DNA of 64,000 bases, from NCBI RefSeq assembly GCF_018446385.1, contig NC_056000.1, positions 74,472,688 to 74,536,687 of the forward strand. Reading direction: 5' to 3'. Positions 10,397-22,700 of this stretch are shown piece after piece. The notes below the pieces were generated by a model. It searched no databases. It worked only from the letters and a program-made list of their open reading frames with translations, and was not told the DNA's origin. The translations under genes and the position numbers were made by a program. The DNA comes from Zingiber officinale (Eukaryota; Streptophyta; Magnoliopsida; Zingiberales; Zingiberaceae). Each line of letters starts with the position of its first letter. The first letter of the stretch is position 1.

Positions 10397-12283
10397 TGTT
10401 GGTGCAACCTTAGGTCAAGGTTGACCTGGTTGACCCGACTCGAGTTGACTTGACTCGAGTTGTATTTTGATGTTTGACTTGAGAAGATTGTTGATGCAAC
10501 CTTAGGTCAAGATTGACCTAGTTGAGTTGCATGTTGATGTTTGACACTCGTGGAAGAGTTGTATTCTTGATGTGAGACAAGAATAGATGGTTGGGAGATT
10601 ATTGGTGCAACCCTAGGTCAAGGTTGACCTGGTTGACTGAAAAGTCCAAGTATGGAGACTTGGCAACGGAAAAGTCCAAGCGGGGAGCTTGCGCGAAAAG
10701 TCCAAGTATGGAGACTTGGCTTGGAAAATCCAAGTACGGAGACTTGGCACGGGGAAAAGTCAAGCGGGAGCTTAGCACGCGGAAAGTCCAAGTATGGAGA
10801 CTTGGCACGGGAAAGTCAAGCAGGAGTTTGGCACGGAGAAAGTCCAGTGAGTGAAGCGGTCGGAAAGTCTGGTGAGTGAAGCCAGGCGGTTGGAGAAAGT
10901 CTGGTGAGTGAAGCGAGGGAAAGACCTAGTGGTGAAGCTAGGCGGTGTGGAAATCCTGGTGAGTGAAGCGGTGAAAATCCTAGTAAGTGAAGCTAGGTGA
11001 AAGGGAAAGTCGTGGTGAAGCCGGTGAAAGTCCCGTGAGTGAAGCCGGGGAAAAGTCCTAAGCGGGATGTTAGGCGTGTAAATCTGGTGAGTGAAGCGGT
11101 GAAAGTCCAGTAAGTGAAGCGAGGCAGGAAAATCCAGATGGATCGGGGATGATCGGACATCCGGTGTTGAGAAAGTCCAAGTAGGTCAAAGGATTGACCG
11201 GACACTTGGCGAGGAGTTCTAGCAGTCAAGGGTGACCGGATGCTAGGGATGAAGTACCAATAGGTCAAGATTGACCGGATATTGGTTTGAAGTCTTGGGA
11301 CTTGGTTTGGGCCAAACCCAAGCTGGATCGGTCACCGGACCAATCCGGTGATACTTGTTGCTCGATCGGTCGGTGACCGATCGATCAACAAGCTCTGTTC
11401 GATTCTTGATCGATACGGTGGCCGTCGCCAGCAACGAGGCAAGAGAGCGGTGATCGGTCCACGATCGGGCCATCTGATCGATGCGGGACCGATCGAGACG
11501 ATGTCGCCGAGAAAGCAAGGGTTGGGATCGGTGCGTGGACCGATCGGTTGTTTGATCGGTCCGGACCGATCGAACCCGCATGAAGGTGGGCGCTTTACGT
11601 GAAGAAGGCGTCGATCGGGGCCGTCGAGAATAGGTCTGATCGGTCCCGACCGATCGAACACTAACCGTTAACGTCGCAGCTAGATTTCTTCTGTGTTTTC
11701 TTCGCTTTCTTGCGGTATAAATGAGGGCTACAGGACTTGGTGAAAACTCTCGGTCCTCTGCTTCTTCCTTGGAAGTTCTCTCACTGAAGCTTCGCTTTTA
11801 CGGTGCTCCGAGCTTTCTGAGCTCAACGCTGAAGCTTCGCGTGAGCTTCCCGACAGTTTTCTTGTTGGTTTCTTGTTGCATCCGTCCGTGAAGTTGCTAC
11901 TTCATCCGGACCCCATCGACGAGAAGGCGAGTTAGTGTTTGTACATTGTTCTTATCTTTCTACTTGTATTCCTTGTACTCTTTGTTTGCTGTTGCAAACG
12001 TTTGTGGCGAGGTTTCTCCACCCACAAGGAGTATATTGTATTAGCCGGTTCTCCGGGGACTCATCCACCGACGGATTGACCGGACTCGTCCACCTTACGG
12101 ACACGCCGAGGAGTAGGAGCCCTAATCTCCGAACCTCGTTACATCCTCGTGTTAAGGTTTGGTTTTCTTCTCTTTCGTTTCTTTGTATTTTCCGCTGCGA
12201 CTAACCTAATTGTAGGAAGAAACGAGAGCGATTTGGGGCGGCTATTCACACCCCCCTCTCTAGCCGTACGAAGGATCCTAACA
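10397..12283 (+). repeat. 3' LTR of element D
   Basis: 1887 bp, 74 shorter than the 5' copy. About the first 230 and the last 350 bases match the 5' LTR nearly perfectly. The middle (about 10630-11930) differs by many small losses. TATA box at 11716-11722. Confidence 0.9.
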
Positions 12284-12288
12284 TTCTT

Positions 12289-12412
12289 TATACCAAGGCT
12301 AAATCCCATAGTCTTAACCTCTTCTTTATCACAAGGTTAAATCCCATAGCCTTAACATCTTCTTTATACCAAGGCTAAATCCCATAACCTTAACCTCTTC
12401 TTTATCACAAGG
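12289..12412. repeat. 38-bp tandem repeat of E, target of the D insertion
   Basis: ACCAAGGCTAAATCCCATAG plus CTTAACCTCTTCTTTAT recurs with a period of 38 bp (marker positions 12293, 12331, 12369, 12407). A related unit precedes the D insertion at about 4926-4962, so D landed inside this array. Confidence 0.85.
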
Positions 12413-12480
12413 CTAACTCAACTCGAAATGCCTACCATGTTTTGATACCCATTACTACCTCGATCACATGTTGTTAAATA

Positions 12481-12574
12481 GGTGCAACACGAGGACTTCC
12501 CAGGGAGGCACCTATCCTAGTACTGCTATCGCCCAAGCACGCTTAACTTCGGAGTTCTGATGGGATCCGGTGCA
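12481..12574 (-). pseudogene. Partial 5S rRNA copy in inverted orientation
   Basis: The left IR1 arm holds about 94 nt of 5S rRNA on the minus strand, from ATGCACCGGATCCC to the 3' end. It lacks about the first 25 nt of the gene. It keeps CTCCGAAG, the standard plant sequence, where the other arm has CTCCTAAG, and its C box is altered. The two arms are thus not exact copies and each keeps some original bases. Confidence 0.75.
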
Positions 12575-12587
12575 TATTATCTTGGTA

Positions 12588-12704
12588 GGGTGCGATCATA
12601 CCAGCACTAATGCACCGGATCCCATCAGAACTCCTAAGTTAAGCGTGCTTGGGCGATAGCAATACTAGGATGGGTGACCCCCTGGGAAGTCCTCGTGTTG
12701 CACC
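12588..12704 (+). rRNA. 5S rRNA-like sequence, full length, inside the foldback
   Basis: About 117 nt matching plant 5S rRNA from GGGTGCGATCATACC to CCTCGTGTTGCACC. The internal promoter parts are largely kept: an A box AAGTTAAGCGTGCTTGGGCG and a C box GGATGGGTGACC. The intermediate element differs from the plant standard (GATAGCAATACT in place of GAGAGTAGTACT). It lies in a foldback inside a retrotransposon, not in a 5S tandem array, so it is probably a captured copy. Whether it is transcribed is unknown. Confidence 0.75.
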
Positions 12705-12926
12705 TATTTAACAACATGTGATCGAGGTAGTGATGGGTATCAAAACGTGGTAGGCATTTCGAGTTGATGCAATTAAGATCTAATCTAATCGTTAATGTGT
12801 ATCATATACGCGATCACATGTTGTTGTTGAATCTGCCAAAGTAGAGCAACAACAACATGTGATCGCGTATACGATACACATTAACGATTAGATTAGATCT
12901 TAATCGCATCAACTCGAAATGTAACT

Positions 12927-14958
12927 TAACCTTCCATTCTCCCCCTTTGTCACACATCAAAACCAGAAAACAAATTCTTCTCCATAAGAGGTAACTCTTC
13001 GTTGTTTACAACCTTATATGTTGTTAACAACCCCACAATGAAGATCTCATAGTCTTTATTGCCGCCAAAGCTCCCCCTTGAGCTCTACTTCACTTCACAA
13101 TGCTCATCCTAGAGCATGCATCAACTTTCCAATAAAACTCCCATTCATTGTATTCAATGTTGCTCCTTGAGTAGTAATCTTCTTCTCAATGCTCATCCAA
13201 GAGTATTTTTCACCTTACCAATGAAGGTCTGATCCCCTTCATTAACCCAATGCTCCCCCTTGAGTAGTAATCTACTCCACAATGTTCATCCGAGAGCATT
13301 TATCATCATAGCAATGAAGATAACCAATCTTCCATTGCTCCCCAATACTCGTCCCTGAGTATTAATTCATCACGAAGGTTTAACCCCCTTCCATGGTCTC
13401 TGAAATTTTTTTTATGTTTTTAAAGAGTAACTCCCCCTAAAAACATGGTCAAACTTCTATCATTGCACCGACAATGACTTGGGGTTCCTAAATAATTAGG
13501 AAAACCAAAACTCGAAGTTTTGAAGTTCAAAATTCAATAATGAAACTAAACCTCAACCTAAACTTCACTTAAGTCTACATTAACCAAACCATGCTTGTTT
13601 TCATCATGAAAACTCTCCCTAAGTGTATACAAATATATTCCAAAGGGTTAGGAATGGTTAATGACCCTTGAAAACCAAAACTTGAAGTTTTAAGGTTCCA
13701 AAATTCAGAATTGAAACTAAACCTTATCCTAAACTTCATTTTGGTTTATCTTAACCAATCCATACTTGTTTTCATCATGAAAAACTCCCCCTAAACGTAT
13801 ACAAATGTATTCCAAGGGGTTTGGAGTGGTTAACGGGACTCGAAGTGACTTGAAGTGCTGAAATCGGGCTTTTCCAGCCAAAAAAGACTTCCCAATCGAT
13901 TGAAGTTGGGACTAAATTGATTGAAATCACTTCAATCGATCCATTGATCGATTTCGCAAGCTACTGTTCACAGAAATTCCCTCTAAATCGATCGACTAAT
14001 CGATCCAGCCTAGGTCAATCGATCGGCTGATCGATTCACTATCCTTCGGTTTGCGGGAATTGACTTCCCAATCGATCGGCTAATCGATTGAACTCAATCC
14101 AATCGATCGACTGATCAATTGGGTTTCTAATTTCTCTGAAATCCAATTTCAGCGAAATTCAGAAACTCCCCAAAGATTCTACAAAAATCTAAAAATCATG
14201 AAAACTCATGTAGTCATTATTTAGGGTATACTTTATCAAGGAAAAATAGTTTTATATGAAAATACTTCCTATTTTCAAAGATTTACACAACTTTGAAAAC
14301 CCTTGAAAACTTTAATGTTTTCTCCTAATTTGTGTCTAACTTTTCAATGATGATTACTATCAAAAGATAGTCTTCACAAAGGTTTTCAAAAAGCATGATA
14401 AAATCATTTTCAAAACCAATATCCAACCATGTTCTTTGGGCTCAATGCACATGACTTATACATTAGCTTTCCCAGTGATTGGAAATCACATGACTATATG
14501 CTTTGATGACCCTAAAACTCAACAAGATGCACTAAATCAACATCTTGAGTTTTGTTCATCATCCTAACATCTCACTTGTATCTAACGTGCATTAAAATAC
14601 ATTCAAGTCACCTTATAGTTCTTGTGAAATGTATATTTGGTTTTGCCCTAAACTAAGGGATCATGCATATCTATCTAGGTATTATAAGACTTATGATCAT
14701 TCACCTAAAATGTCATTTGGTATAATCCCACTAATTGAGATATTTACCATTCATAATAAATGCCTTTTATCCTTAATTACAAGAAAATTGACATAATGCA
14801 TGATGATCAATGACATACATCAAAATAAGTAATTTTCAAAAGAAAAAAATATGCTATAGCTACATGATATATGTATGACATGACATGACATGATATTTTT
14901 ATGTTTTTCATAATAAAATGAATGCAACACATGATGTCATGACATATAATATGCAATC
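12927..14958 (-). other. Non-coding 3' internal region of element E
   Basis: Homologous to D 8900-10200 in reverse orientation, with no enzyme coding. It contains several CTCCCCCTTGAG purine/pyrimidine-tract strings (about 13070-13440), about six AATCGATC/GATCGATT dyads (13891-14125), and ATGACATGACAT-rich sequence before the B insertion site. Confidence 0.75.
13891..14125. repeat. Internal AATCGATC dyads of element E
   Basis: About six dyads such as CAATCGATCGGCTGATCGATTC (core at 14014-14033) and CCAATCGATCGGCTAATCGA (around 14070). They share their half-site with the LTRs of E, not with the dyads of D. Confidence 0.8.
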
Positions 14959-17575
14959 TGTTGGTTAGTCCTAGGAAAATCATACCGGTTCCACTGTACA
15001 AAAATTTTGTACAAGTGTCGAACCTTTCCTTAAATAACTTATTGTGTTCTTTAGAAGTTAAATTAGGAATCGCAGACGGAACTTAACATCATTGATTCCA
15101 AATTTAACTTATCTGTTCTTAATGGTTTAGATTTGAATCACAAGCGAAACTTAACACTATTGATTCAAATTCACCTATGTTATTAATTCCATTAAATATT
15201 AATTTCCAAAATTGGCTTCCAGGACTGCATGGTGAGGCACATGGCCTTCTTGGATATGGGAGCAACCACCACCGCCTAGACAAAGCCTTTTAAGGAAAGC
15301 TAATATTTAATTTCCTTAAATAACTCTAGGTTTAACTAAAAAGAACAATCGAATCACAAATTCGAAAAATAAAAGAAAAGAAACACAACTTCGAAACAAA
15401 TCCGAAAACTCTAGAATCATATGCCTCTTGTGTTTGGTATTTCCAAAAATAACTATACAAAGAAAACTAGTATGATGCGGAAAACAATTACTAGTTATAC
15501 CTTAAATTCTTTGTAAGCAAATAACCTCTTGATCTTCTACCGTATTCCTCTTCTTATCCCGGATGTTGTGTGGGCAACGATCTACCGAGATGAAAATCCA
15601 CCTAAGCCACCTTCTCCAAGCAAGATTCGGCCACCATAATTCTCCAAGAGAAGTAGAGGTCCGGCCACCACCACCAAGCTCCAAGGGATGCTAGAAACAA
15701 AGCCTCCTTTCTCTCCTTCTTCTCCTAGCTAGAACCGGCCACCATGGATTTCTCTTGTGTTGATGCTGCCGGCCACAAAGGAGGAAGAGAAGAGAAGAAG
15801 AAGAGACCCTAGGGCCGGCCACACCAAGGAGGAAAAGAGAGGAAGAAAAAGAATAGAGGCGTTAGCCATGAAGGCACCTCTACCCCCTCTTTTATAATCC
15901 TTGGTCTTGACAAATAAGAAAATTTAAATAAAAAATTTCCTTAATTCTTTTGCCATGAAAAAGAAATTTTATTTAATTAAAAATAATTTTCTCTTCTCAA
16001 TTGTAATGGCCGACCACTTTTAAAAACAAAACAAGGAGAGTTTTAATTAACACAAGAATTAAAACTTCCTAATTTGTTTCCGGAAATTTATTAAAATTTC
16101 TCCAATAATTTTGCCTTCATGGTGGTTTGTAAAAAGGAAATTTTACAAATTAAAATCTTTCTTTTAAACATGTGGATGATTTCCAAAAAGGAAAGTTATC
16201 TCTAAAAATTAAAATCTCCTTTCAATCTACAAATAAGGAAAGATATCAAATCTTTTCTTAATCTTTTGTAGAAACTTATAAAAGAAATATTTAATTTTTA
16301 AACTCTCTTTTAAATCATGAACATGGTTAAAAAAGGAAAGTTTTCTCAAAATTAAAATCTACCTTTCAATCTACAAATAAGGAAAGATTTCAAATTTTTT
16401 CTTAATCTTTCGTAAAAACTATAAAAGGAAAGATTTAAAATTCAAGCTCTTTTTTAAAACCATGATATCCACATAAGAAATAATTTTAATAAAAATCCCT
16501 TTTATTTTCTATGTGGCCGGCCACACCTAGCTTGGACTCCAAGCTAGGGCTGGCCACTTATCTTGACTCTATCCTTGGGTCTTGGCCGGCCCTAGCTTAG
16601 GTTTCAAGCTAGCTTGGCCGGCCCCATTAGGATGGGTAAGAAGTGGGTATAGGTGGGTATAATTCTTTATATACAAGAGGCTACGATAGGGACCGAGAGG
16701 AGGAATTGGTTATGGTCTCCCGATGAATTAAGCTTCCCGTGTTCGCCCTGAAAACACAACTTAATTCATCAATAATAATTCATACCACTAAAGAATTATT
16801 ATTGAACTACCGCACCAATCCCAAATTACATGTTGGGCTCCTCTTATTATGAGTGTGTTAGTCTCCCTGTGTTTAAGATGTCGAATGCCCACTAATTAAA
16901 TGAGTTACTGACAACTCACTTAATTAATATCTCAGTCCAAGAGTAGTACCACTCAACCTCATCATCATGTCAGACTAAGTCCACCTGCAAGGTTTAACAT
17001 AACAATCCTTATGAGCTCCTCTTGGGGGCATTCTCAACCTAGATTACTAGGACACAGTTTCCTTCTATAATCAACAACACACACTATAAGTAATATCATT
17101 TCCCAACTTATTAGGCTTATTGATTTATCGAGCTAAATCTCACCCATTGATAAGTCAAAGAAATAAATACTAAATATATGTGTTTGTTATTATATTAGGG
17201 TTAAGAGCACACACTTCCATAATAACTAAGGTCTAGTTCTTTTATTAAGTCAGTATAAAAAGAACTTACCTAAAATGGTCTTACTCAGTACACTTAGAGT
17301 GTACTAGTGTAATTTATTAGTCAAGATAAACTAATACCTAATTACACTACGACTATTCCAATGGTTTGTTCCTTTCCATCTTAGTCGTGAGCAACTGTTT
17401 ATAATTTATAAAGAACTGATAACATGATCTTCTGTGTGTGACACCACACACCATGTTATCTACAATATAAATTAATTGAACAACTACAAATAAATGTAGG
17501 TATTTGACCATTATGATTCTTTATTTCTTAATAAATGTTTATACAAAAGCTAGGCTTTTAGTATATACTATAACA
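14959..17575 (-). repeat. 3' LTR of element B
   Basis: 2617 bp, TGTTGGTTAGTCC to ACTATAACA on the plus strand. It holds a near-palindrome TGTACAAAAATTTTGTACA at 14995-15013, a CCGGCCAC-rich stretch (15600-15870), a minus-strand TATAAAAGAGGG box at about 15900-15889, and AT-rich reiterations GGAAAGAT...AATCTTTT (16080-16490). The same modules recur in the other B LTR and in solo LTR A. Confidence 0.9.
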
Positions 17576-20500
17576 ATCTCCCACTTATACTAAAAGACTA
17601 TGCTGCCATCTTTGCTACCATACATCTGATTCTCATCCCCTCCACATGCCGATCAAAAGCTTTCGCCGGAAGGGCCTTAATGAAAGGATCTCTTAGGCTA
17701 TCATCTGATGTAATCTAGGCGGCAATAACTTCTCCTCGTTATACGATATCTTGTATTGGGTGGTACTTATGCTCTATTGTGTTTACTTGCCTTATGGACT
17801 TATGGTTTCATCGAGTTTGCTACTGCACCACTATTATTACAATAAATTGTAATAATTTTTTGGGCAAACCAAAAAACATGTCTAAGTCCATCATGAAGTA
17901 TCTGAGCCATACAACTTCTATGACTGCCTCAGAGGTTGCCACTTACTCAGCTTTTATGGTGGAGTCCGAAAAAGCACTTTTGTTTATCACTCTTCCATAG
18001 TTATGACTTTACCTCCTAAAGTAAACATAAAACCCCGAGGTTGACTTACTATTGTCCCTATCTGATTGGAAGTCAAAATCCGTACAACTCACAGGGAGCA
18101 AATTATCTACCTTGTAAGTTAACATATAATCTCTAGTGCCTCTAAGGTACTTTTATATATGCTTTACCGCTGTCCAATGTCCTTATCTAGGGTTACTTTG
18201 ATATCTGCTAACTATGCCCTTGGCAAAACAGATTTTTGATCTCGTGCATAACATACATTAGGCTTCCGACAGCCGAAGCATAAGGAACTGCCTTCATTTC
18301 CTCTATCTCCTTTGATATCTTCGGAGACATCTCTTTAGGTAAAGCTACTCCATGTTGAAAAGGTAAGAAACCTTTCTTGGAGTTTTGCATGCTTACAATG
18401 AGCAAGGATTGTTTCGATATATGAAGCTTGGGATAAGCAAAATATTCTTTTCTTGCGATCCCTTATTACTTTGATCCCAAGAATATGTGCATTCTCCCAA
18501 GTCCTTTATATCGAATTTGTTTAGACAACCATACCCTTACTTCCGACAATATTTTGATATTGTTTCCAACTACCAAAAATGTCATCTACGTATAGTACAA
18601 GAAATACCACCACGCTTCCATCACACTACTTATATACACAAGACTCATCTGGACACTGAATAAATCCATAGGTCTGGATTACTTCATTAAACCAGATGAA
18701 CTAAGACCTTGAATCTTTTCTTCAGTCCATAGACCGATTGAGCATACATACTAGATGTTCTTTGCTCTTTGCAATGAACCCTTCTGGTTGGTATATATGG
18801 ATGCTTTCTTCAAGACTTCCATTAAGGAAAGCTGTCTTGACATCCACTTACCAAATCTCATAGTCCATATAGATAAAAGAATCCGGATAGACTTAAGCAC
18901 GGCTACCAGCGAAAAAGTTTCCTTTTTTCAACAAGCCTTGCTTTGAAAATTTCCACCTTCCTGTCTACCCCTCTTTTCCTATTGTAGACCTATTTACACC
19001 CAATGGCTTTTACACCATTTGGTGGTTCTACAAGCTCCCAGACTTTATTAGAATACATATATTCTAATTTTGTATTCATTGCCTTTTACAAAGATGCTGC
19101 ATCTTTAGCGCTTCGTCATATGTCCGAGAATTAGGTTCATGTTCACCAGGGATCAAGTCCAAAGACTCTCCTAAAATATGAATATTTTAGGTTGCCTAAC
19201 AACCCTCCCACTATTACAAGGCACTTTCTGCAATTGTGTATCATCTGTGATACGTGTTGCAGTTTCTTGTGATATTTCATCTTGTACAGTTGGTACTAGA
19301 TTAGACGTGTCCTTTATTATTTCCTTAAGAACAAATTTACTTATGGGCTTATGGTTTATTACTCAGTCCTCTTCTAAAAATCGTGCATTGGTGATAACAA
19401 TGACCTTCTGATTTTTAGGACTATAAACCTCCTTTCGTTTCTCTAGGATAACCTACAAACAAGTGAACTCCTATCCAACTTATCAATGTCTCTCATGTGC
19501 TAGACCACCCAAATCCAAAAATGCTTCAGACTAGGCTTACGCCCATTCTGCAATTCTATGGGAGTAGAGAGTTCTGATTTAGAAGGTACTATGTTTACTT
19601 CCATTTCCAGTGTATATCATCAAAATAAATTTTGGTAATTCTGAATAACTCATCATTGATCTAACTATTTCCATAAGAGTCTTATACCTTCTTTCTACTA
19701 CATCATTATGTTTGGGTGTACCAGGTGTAGTCAGTTGGGATTGAATCCCGACTTCTGATAAGCGACTCCTAAACTCTCCTAAGAGGTGCTCGTCACTACG
19801 ATCTCACCGTAGTGTCTTGATACTTTTACTTTGACGTTTCTCCGCGTCAGCCTCGTACTATCAAAACACTTAGACTTGCGGTGCATCAAGTAAATGTATC
19901 TGTATCTCGAATAGTTGTCTATAAAATAGATAAAATATTTGAAACTATCTCTTGTCTGGATAGTCATAGGATCACATAAATCAGAATGAACCAATTCCAA
20001 CATATCTTCGGCTCTATACCCCTTAGATTTAAAAGCTTCTTAGTTATTTTTTCTTCCAAGTAAGACCCGCAGGTTGGAAAGATTTCCACTACCAATGAAC
20101 CAAAGAGTTCATTGGTTATTATCCTTTGAATCCTACTCAAGTTAATATAACCTAGCCTTAGACTGCCAAAGATGTGATTGGTTCATTTCTGAAGGTTGCT
20201 TTCTCTTATTAAAGTTAGAAGATGTATTATTAATTTCCATTTATTGCATCGTGGGAGTTATTGGATTTATAAATTGCCAACCAACGTAGCAGAATAGATA
20301 TCTTTTCTATTTTCTCGATAATAACTTTATTATCTAAATAGACACAATATATATTTTTTAATAGTTTAGAACTGAAATCAGGTTCTTTCTAAACTTAGTA
20401 CGTAAAGACAATTTCTGAAAATCCATAGTTTATTCTTATTAGAGGATAAACATCTCCCACTGCAACAGCTGCTACTTTTACAGCAGTGCCCATGTGGACG

Positions 20501-21273
20501 GTGATTTATATAGTTGTCGGGTTTCCTGAAACCCCTGCAATGAATTACAGACATGATCAGTGGTTCATGTATCTACACACTAGATACCGGTAGATAATAC
20601 CACTAAATATGCTTCAACAACTAATAAAATACACCATTATTGTTCTCAGTTCTAAGAGGACAGTCTACCTTAATGTCCAAGTTTTCCAATCATTACAATT
20701 GGAACTACTAAATCCATTCTATAGTATAACAACTAGGGGATTGACTAACATTTGAAAAACTTAAGAATCACAAAAATATTTGGTCAAGACCAACATCTCA
20801 AAATCCCCGTGAATTTTGTATGCCACGATAGTGTGGACGTATACAAATTTTAAAGAAGATTTTATCCATTAATTTTATTATCTTGTCAACTTATGACAAA
20901 TAAAATTAATAGTTGGTCTGTCTTTAGGTCACACAAGTAATAGCAGTGACTCCGTTGGGGAGGATACTATTAGATGCATCTAAGTGTATACCATTACTTT
21001 GATACTAAGTCCATTAAATAGAATTGTGCCCCTTCAGTTGGAGAAGATCACATACATCCTAAATAATTTCCTATAACCATCCATTAAAGAAATTTGATTT
21101 AGTGATCCACAAACAAACTCATCCGTTGTGGAGAGAGGCACTCAGAGCTAACACGCAAACTTGTTGCATCACTTACAAACTAGTAATGGAGACCGTGGGA
21201 TTTATATACTAATCCATCTCTCACTTAGTTATTTAAAATGAGGAATTTTAACCTATGCTAGCATATAACACAT
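17576..21273 (-). mobile_element. Polymerase region of element B
   Basis: On the minus strand, about 20003-19850 encodes a copia integrase-type block (ELVHSDLCDPM...YFIYFIDNYSRYRYIYLM) and about 18405-18215 a late reverse transcriptase block (MSPKISKEIEEMKAVPYASA then VGSLMYVM). Their order, integrase before reverse transcriptase, is that of copia elements. The region is broken in many places. Confidence 0.8.
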
Positions 21274-21527
21274 TGTAACGCCCCAAATTTCCTCAATTAG
21301 AGTCCTAAAATTAATTTAAAAATATTTTAAAATTCTATAGAAATATTCTAAGGATTTTTAGAAATTTTTAGAGTATTTTTATGTAATTTTTGGAGGTCGT
21401 TTGGTATTTTTACTAAACGAAGGAAGTTTTGACAAAAAATGTCCAAGCCGAGAATTGAACCCACGACCTTTGACTCGGTCAAAACCCAGCTGACCAGGTG
21501 TGCAAACGGATTTTTCTATTTAAAAAA

Positions 21528-21890
21528 GGTAGCGAATTTATTTAAGATAGTTAATAGAATATTGGATTATAAAAGGGATAAGTTGATCTTGGATTTATCT
21601 GTTTAGAAAAGGTAGCGAATTTATTTAAGATAGTTAACAGAATATTATAAAAGGGATAAGTTGATGTTGGATTTGTCTGTTTAGAAAAAGTAGCGAATTT
21701 ATTTAAGATAGTTAACAGAATATTGGATTATAAAAGGGATAAGTTGATGTTGGATTTGTCTGTTTAGAAAAGGTAGCGAATTTATTTAAGATAATTAACA
21801 GAATATTGGATTATAAAATGGATAAGTTGATGTTGGATTTGTCTGTTTAGAAAAGGTAGCGAAATTATTTAAGGAGTTAACATAAATATT
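21528..21890. repeat. About 83-bp tandem repeat in solo LTR C
   Basis: The marker GTAGCGAATTTATTTAAG recurs at about 21530, 21613, 21691, 21774 and 21857, with TTAACAGAATATTGGATTAT and a GGGATAAGTTGATG block in each unit. That is four full units plus a partial one. It has no counterpart in F. Confidence 0.85.
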
Positions 21891-22139
21891 AAGTTATAAA
21901 AAGGGATAAATTGATGCTCTATTTTCTCGTGACTTAAACCATTCTCTCCTTCTCTTCTGCGTACGATGGCGGAGCTCGGGCAGAAAACGAAAGGGAGTTA
22001 GGGCATCATCTCCGACGGCCGGCCAAGGTCCTAGAAGCCCTTTTTGTTCGGTTGTGAGTCCAAGAAGCAAGGTAAGTGCTTCTCACCTGCAGTAGGAGTA
22101 GTTTCGGACCTTTGTTCTTCTTGAATTCGAAGCATGAGA

Positions 22140-22700
22140 AGCGCTTATAGTGCATATTTTTAATTAAGCCTATAGTGCAGATTTTAATTCAGCTTATAGT
22201 GCAGATTTTTAATTAAGCTTATAGTACAGATTTTAATTAAGCTTATAGTGCAGATTTTTATGTAGGCTTATAGTGCAGATTTTAATTAAGCTTGTAGTGC
22301 AGATTTTTATGTAGGCTTATAGTGCAAATTTTAATTAAGCTTGTAGTGTAGATTTCTTAGAGCTTAAAATGCAGATTTCTTTAGAGCAGATTTCTTTAGA
22401 GCTTGTAGTGCAGATTTCTTAAGAGCTTATGGTACAGATTTCTTTAAAGTTTATAGTGCAGTTTTTTGGTGGAACTTGTAGTGTAGATTTTTGGTGGAAT
22501 TTATAGTGCAGATTTTTGGTGGAACTTGTAGTGCAAATTTTTGGTGGAACTTATAGTGCAGTTTTTAAAGAAAAAGATTATAGTGCAGTTTGGTTAAGTA
22601 TTATAGTGCAGAATTTATGTTTGCATAGTATGCAGAAATAGTGTAGTATAGAATGCAGAATCTTGATTAGTATAATATGTAGAATTTTGATTAGCATAGT
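22140..22700. repeat. GCTTATAGTGCAGATTTT minisatellite in solo LTR C
   Basis: About twenty degenerate copies of a 22-27 bp unit, GCTTATAGTGCAGATTTT followed by TTAATTAA, TATGTAG, CTTTAGA or TGGTGGAA. The unit drifts gradually along the array, as in a locally expanding minisatellite. Confidence 0.85.

Larger units (their letters stand above)
4963..12283 (+). mobile_element. Element D: young gag-only copia-type retrotransposon
   Basis: 7.3-kb element with LTRs 4963-6923 and 10397-12283, primer site 6926-6937, gag region 6984-8457, non-coding 8458-10382 and polypurine tract 10383-10396. A perfect 5-bp duplication TTCTT flanks it (4958-4962 and 12284-12288). No protease, integrase, reverse transcriptase or RNase H coding is visible between gag and the tract. 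It must depend on another element's enzymes, as in the plant gag-carrying non-autonomous elements known as TR-GAG. The outer parts of the two LTRs are almost identical, so the insertion is recent. It lies inside E, which is in the opposite orientation. Confidence 0.9.
12419..12921. mobile_element. Double foldback carrying 5S rRNA sequence
   Basis: There are two overlapping inverted repeats. IR1 has arms 12418-12574 and 12610-12767 (about 157 bp, near perfect) with a 35-nt loop. IR2 has arms 12755-12829 and 12847-12921 (75 bp, near perfect) with a 17-nt loop. They share the segment CATTTCGAGTTGA at 12755-12767. Both contain CGATCACATGTTGTT. The IR1 arms carry 5S rRNA sequence. TAACT flanks the whole (12414-12418 and 12922-12926), compatible with a 5-bp site duplication. 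It could be a foldback/MITE-like element, or a rearranged 5S-carrying TRIM such as Cassandra. It sits in the non-coding 3' region of E. No protein is encoded. Confidence 0.75.

Noticed and set aside
12588-12704. A genuine 5S rRNA gene locus
   Set aside because: It is a single copy within a foldback inside a retrotransposon, with an altered intermediate element and no tandem array; treated as captured sequence.
15502-15684. Open frame rich in Gly/Trp on the minus strand, repeated at 24769-24957
   Set aside because: It lies inside the LTRs of element B and recurs only because the LTRs are copies; no domain or splice context.
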